Assembly (NCBI GenBank): GCA_022702705.1
Contig: CM040434.1
Location: 20,317,771-20,381,770 of the forward strand
Reading direction: 5' to 3'
DNA length: 64,000 nucleotides
Source: Papilionanthe hookeriana x Papilionanthe teres
Lineage: Eukaryota; Streptophyta; Magnoliopsida; Asparagales; Orchidaceae
A model generated the notes under the pieces. That model was not told the origin of the DNA. It searched no databases and worked only from the letters and a program-made list of their open reading frames with translations. Shown in pieces: positions 57,945 through 64,000 of this stretch. Every line of letters begins with the position of its first letter. Positions within the stretch are counted from its first letter, which is position 1. The position numbers and the translations under genes are program-made.

Positions 57945-59660
57945 TGGACCCCCAATAGGTGTGGTGTGCTAACTAAGCACACCGCGCGTATTGGCGTTGA
58001 CCGAAAAGATCAACAGAACCAACACAGACCTCTAAGTGACACACTTAGAACGAAGTATAGAAAATTTTCTCTGGGGAGTATTAGGTAAATCTCTAAGACT
58101 GAAGATTCCAGAACTCTCGCTGGGGAAGAGAATGGGAAGTGAATTCTAGATCACAAGATCTAGAGAGATTCGATTTTAAATTCGTTTCATTTTCTGTTTT
58201 AAGTTTTAATTTTGAATTTGAATTTCGGTTTGATCAGAGTTTCGATTTCGATTGAAGTTCGATTTAAGATTGATTTCAAGATGGATTTGTGGAAATTCTG
58301 GATTTTGAAATGAAAATTGGAACCTAGGTTCCAACCTCGGGATTGCAAAGAGAACTGGAATTTAGGCTCCAGCCTCGAAGATTGAAAGAGAACTAGAATT
58401 TAGGCTCTACCCTCAAGAAGAGAGCTGGAAGTTAGGCTCCAGCCTCGGAAATTTGAAAGAGAACTAGAATTTAGGCTCTAGCCTCAAGAAGAGAGTTGGA
58501 ATTTAGGCTCCAACCTCAGAAATTGAAAGAGAGCTAGAAGTTTGGCTTTAACCTTGAAGAGAACTGGAAGTTCGGCTCCAGCCTCGGAAATTTGAAAGAG
58601 AGCTAGAAGTTCGGCTCTAGCCTCGAAGAGCATTGGAAGTTTGGATCCAGCCTCGAAAGTTTGAAAGAGAGAGCTAGAAGTTCGGCTCTAGCCTCGAAGA
58701 GAACTGGAAGTTTGGCTCCAGCCTCGAAAGTTTGAAAGAGAGAGCTAGAAGTTCGGCTCTAGCCTCGAAGAGAACTGGAAGTTCAGCTCCAGCCTCGAAA
58801 ATTTGAAAGAGAGCTAGAAGTTTGTCTCTAGCCTCGAAGAGAACTGGAATTTCGGCCACAGCCTCGGAAATTTGAAAGAGAACTAAAAGTTCGGCTCTAG
58901 CCTCGAAGAGAACTGGAAGTTCGGCTCCAGCCTCGGAAGTTTGAAAGAGAGCTAGAAGTTCGGCTCTAGCCTCGAAGGGAACTGGAAGTTCGACTCCAGC
59001 CTCAGAAGTTTGAAAGAGAGCTAGAAGTTCGACTCTAGCCTTGAAGAGAACTGGAAGTTCGACTCCAGCCTCAGAAGTTTGAAAGAGAGCTAGAAGTTCG
59101 TCTCTAGCCTTGAAGAGAACTGGAAGTTCGACTCCAGCCTCAGAAGTTTGAAAGAGAGCTAGAAGTTCGGCTCTAGCCTCGAAGAGAACTGGAAGTTCGG
59201 CTCTAGCCTCGGAAGTTTGAAAGAGAGCTAGAAGTTTGGCTCTAGCCTCGAAGAGAACTAGAAGTTCGGCTCCAGCCTCGGAAGTTTGAAAGAGAGCTAG
59301 AAGTTCGACTCTAGCCTCGAAGAGAACTGAAAGTTCGGCTCCAGCCTCAGAAGTTTGAAAGAGAGCTAAAAGTTTGGCTCTAGCCTCAAAAGGAGATCTG
59401 TATGAAGAGGGACCCAGTCCCATGCCATCAGAACCAAATCGAACAAAGCTCGTGGCTCCGTGTCAATAGAACTAGTCGATCCTCTAACACACAGAAGAAA
59501 GAGAATTAAAATATTCGAACAGAAGGATTTAGAATGGAAATCAATTTGAGATTTAGATTTGTTTTAGTGATTCGATTTCATTTTCGTCTATTTAGAGTTC
59601 GTGTTAATTTGTAGTTTATTTTGACATTTAAATTCTTAAAAAGAAGGAGTTCCTTATTCA
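57945..59660 (-). repeat. 3' LTR of E
   Basis: Minus strand TGAATAAGGAACTCC (59660) to GGGGGTCCA (57945), 1716 bases, directly after the polypurine tract. More than half of it is a 69-bp tandem array. Near its end is a hairpin GGTGTGCT/AGCACACC (57963-57983). Only two bases separate it from the outer end of the F LTR. Confidence 0.75.
58317..59400 (-). repeat. 69-bp tandem hairpin array in E LTR
   Basis: About 15 units of 69 bases, each of two half-units (30 and 39 bases). Each half-unit folds around the same loop AGTTCGGC: GCTAGA/TCTAGC in one and CTGGA/TCCAG in the other. Early variants use the loop ATTTAGGC, including TTGGA/TCCAA at 58496-58513. An 18-base palindrome TTGGAACCTAGGTTCCAA (58317-58334) starts the array. 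Because 69 is divisible by 3, a 249-codon open frame (58674-59423) runs through it as a 23-residue repeat. Confidence 0.92.
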
Positions 59661-59676
59661 TTTTTTTTCCCTTTTC
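59661..59676 (-). promoter_or_regulatory. Polypurine tract of E
   Basis: Minus strand GAAAAGGGAAAAAAAA immediately before the TG of the 3' LTR. 59677-60055 holds no recognisable gene. Confidence 0.75.
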
Positions 59677-60055
59677 GTCCTTTGTTCGAAGTTCATTTAG
59701 ATTAATGGTGTTTCCCAATCAATTTGCACAAAAAAAAGGTGAAGGCAGAACATGACATGATCATTCTCATTCCAATCTGTTGAAAATACATCATACAACT
59801 TGATCCAAAACATGATGATATTTTCCTCGAAAATGCAGTATCTTATACAATCCTCGTAAATCCAAAATGGATTGTCTAAGATTCTTGTTGATTCTTCCAA
59901 AAGCATTTTTTAAAATCCATGTCTGAATAGTAAGATACATGGACAATAACATCACCTTCCAAGCCACCCTAGGCAGGAATGTCGTACGGATGTGCATTGG
60001 AGGTGTGCTATCTCCCATGTAACTCACAGCTCGTAGGGCCGGAGACTTTCTAACT

Positions 60056-60927
60056 CTAGATCTGCTGAAAATGAAAAGGCTTCTTTCTGTCATCCATCCT
60101 TTTGAAGGTGACGGAGATTCGCTCAACAGGCACTCCTGGGATGCAGTGTTTTACTATGTCTGCTCCATTTCTTTTTAATACCATGACGGAACCTACCAGT
60201 AGTGGTATTTCCACCGGCCCTCGGAATTTTCCGGGACCCGCTATCCGGAGGTCAGATCCGAACATGATATTACACTGGTTGACAAAAGAGACTGTGCAGA
60301 AAGGTCTAACAAAGTCATGATGGTCTATGTGTGGAGGTATGCAGTCGCCCTCCTTGTAAATGTTAATGATGTAGCTGCTGGGTATGCGACTGCGCAGCAA
60401 TACCCTCCATGTCACCATCCTTTTTACCATTCTTTTGATAATTCTCGGCATCGGATCAACCTCACTGTGATGGAGTATCCCTGGTGGATTTTCTTTTCTG
60501 TCTTCTGCGAAGTTGTAACAACACCCGCACTGAATAGTAACTCTTCCTTTTCCTGGCATCCATCTTCGGGGTTCTGAATAGGTTTTCTCCCTCAGACGAC
60601 CAGCTTGGCCCATTTTCTGAAGCTTGATAATGCAGTCCACAATCTGCTGTTGTTCGTAATCTGAGAACACATCCGTATGCAGCTCAAGGCCTTCTAAGAT
60701 GTTGACCCTCTTGCCTCGAATTCTCTCGAAGTATTCAAAAGTTTCTTTTCAACTTGTTGTAATTTCTCCAGCTCGTATTCCGAGATTATCTGAAGTCCTC
60801 GGGGTCTGGTAACATACTGCAAGATGTACGGCTCAACCCCAGCACGCTCTCCTGCATGTCTCGGCTCCTCGGGGATAGTCTCTGTCGGGACATCCTCCGG
60901 GGTTGCTTTCGCAACAAGACTCTTCAA
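60056..60927 (-). CDS. AlkB/ALKBH9-10-like 2-oxoglutarate/Fe(II) dioxygenase domain in element E
   Basis: The core frame (204 codons, 60056-60670) matches the plant ALKBH9/ALKBH10 group of RNA N6-methyladenosine demethylases. Visible motifs are TYSEPRRWMPGKGRVTIQCG, CCYNFAED, NIYKEGDCIPPHIDHHDF with the iron ligands HxD at residues 114-116, the distal His 175 in KHCIPGV, and Arg 184 in ERISVTFKR. The position six residues after Arg 184 is Lys, with Arg next to it. A preceding piece (60694-60927) reads VTRPRGLQIISEYELEKLQQ. A one-base shift in a T-run near 60735 joins it to FERIRGKRVNILEGLELHTD, the usual start of the domain. No intron interrupts the domain. It lies between integrase and polypurine tract, in the element's sense. 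Whether the shift is decay or lets two products form is unclear. Confidence 0.85.
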
Positions 60928-60961
60928 ACCGGTAGCCTGCCGTCCGACGTCGTGGTACTAT

Positions 60962-61573
60962 CTATGTTTCTATTTTCCTCGGGATTTCTTTCATCCTTTC
61001 TGCTGTTCTTGGAAATGACTTCCTCCTTTCTGGTTCCTGACGAACCAATCTCTTCGAAGTATTTGTATTGACGGTAGCGACTGTCTCTTCAAGCAGATCT
61101 GCTGCCAGCTTAGTCAGTATCTTGCGAATGCGACGGTTCTTGTTTCTTCGCTGAGTAGGAGTGAGAGTAGCTCTCCTTACTTCTTGAATTTTTGTAGGCA
61201 CGGCGCTGACAAGCTTGCCCTCTGCTGTAGCCACCACGGACTTAACTTTTTTATCCTCTCCCAACGCATGAGCGGTGTTTGCTTTTCTTTTCTTGCTAGT
61301 AGACGGCTGACTCGGGCCACCTAATTTCATCACTGTCTGACTGTGGAACTCTTCCCGATCAATCGGAGTCCAATCAGTTTCTTCATATTGTCTCCCGGCT
61401 GGTGTGAAATCAGAGTCAATTTCAATCACGGCTCCATCCTTCATCCTCTTTTCATTGAGTGCCACACTCACGCCATTCTTAAAGTTCAGAACCAACCACC
61501 CGTTTGACATTTTCTTGCGAAAAACAAGGAAAGGATCAGGGGCTAGACTAAGAATAAGAACAAAAAGAAACAT
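60962..61573 (-). CDS. Post-integrase basic ORF of E, unknown
   Basis: 203 codons open from the first ATG; a second ATG gives MSNGWLVLNFKNGVSVAL. There is an acidic region (EIDSDFTPAGRQYEETDW), then two basic stretches that look like nuclear localisation signals (STSKKRKANTA and TPTQRRNKNRRIRKILTK). The C-terminus is Arg/Lys-rich. It ends 35 bases before the AlkB region and in another frame; the two may once have formed one protein with a basic, RNA- or nucleus-directed N-terminus. No family is recognised. 61574-61821 is noncoding spacer. Confidence 0.6.
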   Translation of the reverse strand: MFLFVLILSLAPDPFLVFRKKMSNGWLVLNFKNGVSVALNEKRMKDGAVIEIDSDFTPAGRQYEETDWTPIDREEFHSQTVMKLGGPSQPSTSKKRKANTAHALGEDKKVKSVVATAEGKLVSAVPTKIQEVRRATLTPTQRRNKNRRIRKILTKLAADLLEETVATVNTNTSKRLVRQEPERRKSFPRTAERMKEIPRKIET

Positions 61574-61821
61574 TTATTAATGAAAAATTCTATTTACTTC
61601 TTTTAAATTTTAAAGGAAGTAGGAAGAGATGAGGAAAGATCAGGAATGAATTGATTTAAAAGAAAAGATCAAAATTTTATCGTTTCACATATTTTCTTTT
61701 TAACACATTTTTTGTTAATGATTTTTATTTTATCATCCATTTTTTTATTTTGGGTTCGGACCCAGTTACGAATGATTACTCCACCCATGTTTCTAGGAAT
61801 GGGAATTCATTCTTTGAAACA

Positions 61822-62130
61822 TCAGGTCACGTAATACTTCTTCAAATATCGTCCATTAATTGGAAGCATAGGTCGTTCTCCACGACAATTAACAAGCTGG
61901 TAGGAACCCCCTGAGTAGACTGTCTCGACCACGAATGACCCTTCCCAAGTTGATTCAAATTTACTTCCTATCTTGCAGTGTGCAAGAATAGGTCTTCTGA
62001 GTACTAGAACCAAATCATCGACTTTGAACGTCTTTGGGCGGACCAGTTTATCGTTGGCCTGGATCATCTTGGCTTGATACAGTTCCAAATTTTGCTGCGC
62101 TGAAAGTCGTTTCCCTTCTAAGCTTTCCAA
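61822..62130 (-). pseudogene. E integrase C-terminal part after a frameshift
   Basis: It contains MESLEGKRLSAQQNLELYQA, RPKTFKVDDLVLVLRRPI and ESTWEGSFVVETVYSGGSYQL, ending KKYYVT: the C-terminal DNA-binding domain of Tat-type integrase. One missing base near 62138-62142 separates it from the catalytic part; otherwise it is intact. Confidence 0.88.
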
Positions 62131-62135
62131 TTCTT

Positions 62136-63512
62136 CTAGCGTAATTTAGCATTTTCTTCTGTAGTGATCTTGTTCGCAACTACAATTCTGAGTGATGGAA
62201 GCTGAACCTCTAAGGGTAAAACGGCCTCGGACCCGTAAACTAAGGCGTAAGGCGTAGACTGGGTAGGAGTTCTGAAAGTTATTTTGTAGGCCCATAAAGC
62301 TTCTAACAACTTCTCGTGCCAATTTCTTTTGTTGTCATCCAAAATTTTCTTTAATATTTGGACGAGCGTTTTATTAAAAGCTTCGGCCAAGCCGTTTGCT
62401 CTTGGGTAGTAGATCGTTGAATAGCGCCAGTCAATCCCGTGTCTCCTGACAAAATTGTTGATCTTCGTACGTTTGAACACGGACCCATTATCTGAAATGA
62501 TTCTGCGCGGTACCCCGAAATGGTAAACGACTGGATTCTTAAAGAACTGCAACACATGATGTGCCTTTACTTCTCTGAGCGGTACTGCTTCTGCCCATTT
62601 TGAAAAGTAATTTGTAGCTGCAAGAATGAAGCGATGTCCCCTTGAAGAAGGCGGTTCTATCGGGCCCACAATATCTATGCCCCAACATTCAAATGGCCAT
62701 GACGCAATTGTCGGATGTAGCACATTTGGAGGTTGATGTAGAACCACTCCTTGCACTTGGCATTGGTGACAACTCTTGGTGACCTTCATGCAATCAGTCA
62801 TCATTGAGGGCCAGTAGTACCCTAATCTTTTAATTTTCATCTTCATTTTCAGACCTGACTGATGAGCGCCACAAAGTCCTGAGTGCACTTCTTTAACAAT
62901 TTCACGAGCCTCGGACTCGCTCAGACACCTCAGCCACATCTGATCGAAAGACCTTCTGTATAATGTATTGTTTATTAATGCATAAGACAGAGTTCTTTTT
63001 TTAATCTGATGAGGAAATGACTTATCGTCCAGTAGGTTTCCTGTTTGCAAGTAGTCTATTAGTGGCTGATGCCAGTCGTCTACATTTTCTGTTACTGCCG
63101 CAACTGTTTCTTCTTCTTTTCCTGACTTGTGTATTGTGTCCATGTCGAGCTGTGAGAGAACCTGACGTCCCTGAACTGACACTTCAACTGATTCATCCTG
63201 CAAGCAGGAAATTTCTTTTGCAAGGTGGTCTAACGCATCTGCAAGGGCATTTTCTCTCCTGGGAATCTTGTAGATCGTTACATTCGGAATCTGCTCCAAC
63301 AATTTCATGGCATACCGAAAGTACTGCTCGAGTCTTGGCTTTAGAATTTTGTATTGTCCTGCGACTTGTTGAATTATCAATTGAGAATCCCCATAGATGT
63401 TGATATCCGTTATCCCCATCTGAATGGTTAATTCCAATCCGATTATAAGGGCTTCGTATTCTGCTTCGTTGTTTATACATGGTTCTGTTAAGTGGTAGGA
63501 GTACCTTAACAT
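62136..63512 (-). CDS. E archaeal-type RNase H (C-terminal part) and integrase
   Basis: 458 codons open. Residues 1-110 hold the second RNase H: CINNEAEYEALIIGLEL (Glu), IYGDSQLIIQQVAG (Asp) and ENALADALDHLA (last Asp). The integrase has HHCC (EVHSGLCGAHQSG, SCHQCQVQG) and the catalytic residues in CWGIDIVGPIE, IISDNGSVFK and RANGLAEAFNKTL. All three acidic residues are present. The 3' end runs into a TAG created by a one-base deletion. It is the best-preserved enzyme in the window. Confidence 0.93.
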   Translation of the reverse strand: MLRYSYHLTEPCINNEAEYEALIIGLELTIQMGITDINIYGDSQLIIQQVAGQYKILKPRLEQYFRYAMKLLEQIPNVTIYKIPRRENALADALDHLAKEISCLQDESVEVSVQGRQVLSQLDMDTIHKSGKEEETVAAVTENVDDWHQPLIDYLQTGNLLDDKSFPHQIKKRTLSYALINNTLYRRSFDQMWLRCLSESEAREIVKEVHSGLCGAHQSGLKMKMKIKRLGYYWPSMMTDCMKVTKSCHQCQVQGVVLHQPPNVLHPTIASWPFECWGIDIVGPIEPPSSRGHRFILAATNYFSKWAEAVPLREVKAHHVLQFFKNPVVYHFGVPRRIISDNGSVFKRTKINNFVRRHGIDWRYSTIYYPRANGLAEAFNKTLVQILKKILDDNKRNWHEKLLEALWAYKITFRTPTQSTPYALVYGSEAVLPLEVQLPSLRIVVANKITTEENAKLR

Positions 63513-63518
63513 CCCCCG

Positions 63519-64000
63519 CTATGGTGTTATAAATATTAGTCTGATTCCTGCCTTACCGGACACTATCGTTTGCAAATATTTATTTCTCTGTGCTGAAGAT
63601 GCTCCGTCGAAGTACAGTTCCCAATGTCGATCGTCGGGGTCTTCTAGGCTCATTATCTGCTCGTCTGGCAAGTCGTCGTTGCGAGGCGATTCTGCCGGTA
63701 AAGGGTGTGCTGCGAGGAAGTCTGCTAGGACTTGTCCCTTTAAGGCACGAAAAGGAACGAAAGTTATATCGAATTGCAATAGTATCATCAACCACCTAGC
63801 AAGTCTGCCGGAAAGCGTCGGGCGAATCATCAAATATTGCAATGGATTAACTTTCGAGATAAGGTTGACCTTATGAGAAAGCATGTAATGCATGAGCTTT
63901 TGAGTGGCGAAGATCAGGGCCAAACAATGCTTCTCAATCGGGGGATACTTTACTTCCGTCGGAATTAGACGACGACTTAAGTAGTAGAGAGCGTTTTCTT
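63519..64000 (-). pseudogene. E RNase H and start of archaeal-type RNase H
   Basis: The frame is open from the window edge and continues upstream outside it. RLIPTEVKYPPIEKHCLALI and VNPLQYLMIRPTLSGRLARW belong to the C-terminal part of the RT-linked RNase H. WELYFDGASSAQ starts the second, archaeal-type RNase H with its first Asp. A single TAG at 63519-63521 separates this frame from 63512 downward; both are in the same frame. Confidence 0.88.

Larger units (their letters stand above)
57945..64000 (-). mobile_element. Element E: Tat-like retrotransposon carrying an AlkB domain
   Basis: On the minus strand, from the window edge: RNase H, archaeal-type RNase H, integrase, a basic ORF, an AlkB-type domain, polypurine tract and 3' LTR. 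Gag, protease, RT and 5' LTR lie beyond 64000. The second RNase H is the hallmark of the Tat lineage. Damage is light: one in-frame stop in RNase H and single-base shifts in integrase and before the AlkB core. Confidence 0.9.

Noticed and set aside
60056..60927. The AlkB domain as a host gene or pseudogene that E merely landed beside
   Set aside because: It lies inside E, between integrase and polypurine tract, in the same sense, without introns, poly(A) tail or flanking duplication. The check on other copies remains decisive.

Overview
This window looks like a stretch of a repeat-rich, AT-rich flowering-plant genome. I see no convincing host gene, tRNA or rRNA. Almost all of it is LTR retrotransposon DNA of the Ty3/gypsy superfamily, nested over several insertion rounds. 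Two lineages can be recognised. Athila-like elements are identified by a tRNA-Asp type primer-binding site, a DLGASIN-type protease, an FMDD-type RT and an extra 3' ORF family after pol. Tat/Ogre-like elements are identified by an archaeal-type second RNase H, a Tat-type gag and very long LTRs.

Layout. (1) 1-8864, minus strand: Athila-like element A, cut off at its 3' end by the window edge. (2) 8865-14720, plus strand: a partial giant LTR (I) of Tat/Ogre type, largely built from tandem arrays whose monomers are chains of hairpins. A is inserted in it. (3) 14721-20006 and 41373-44856, plus strand: an old, decayed Athila-like element H, split by B. (4) 20007-41372, plus strand: element B, with both LTRs, PBS, gag-pol and two tandem 3' ORFs. 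It is flanked by the 5-bp duplication TTGAC and has a 7.8-kb solo LTR (J, 31019-38854, duplication ACCTG) nested inside it. (5) About 44936-57942, minus strand: element F, a Tat-type gag region plus a 7.4-kb LTR that is the inverted partner of J. A solo Athila-like LTR (G, 46062-47739) interrupts the gag. (6) 57945-64000, minus strand: Tat-like element E, with RNase H, archaeal RNase H, integrase, a basic ORF, an AlkB-type dioxygenase domain, a polypurine tract and a 3' LTR filled with 69-bp repeats.

Three things stand out. First, E carries an intronless AlkB/ALKBH9-10-like RNA demethylase domain between integrase and 3' LTR. Second, short inverted-repeat modules occur in the promoter-proximal LTR of the Athila-like families and again upstream of each of the two 3' ORFs. 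The core sequence is family-specific but the same at all sites within a family, and two of the internal copies are followed by good TATA boxes, so internal promoters are a reasonable hypothesis. Third, the tandem arrays in the LTRs of I and E are hairpin arrays in which arm sequences change while pairing is kept.

The relative order of insertions can be read from the nesting: H is older than I and B, I is older than A, B is older than J, and F is older than G. Most reading frames carry stops or frameshifts; E is the best preserved. Boundaries marked 'about' are estimates by eye.
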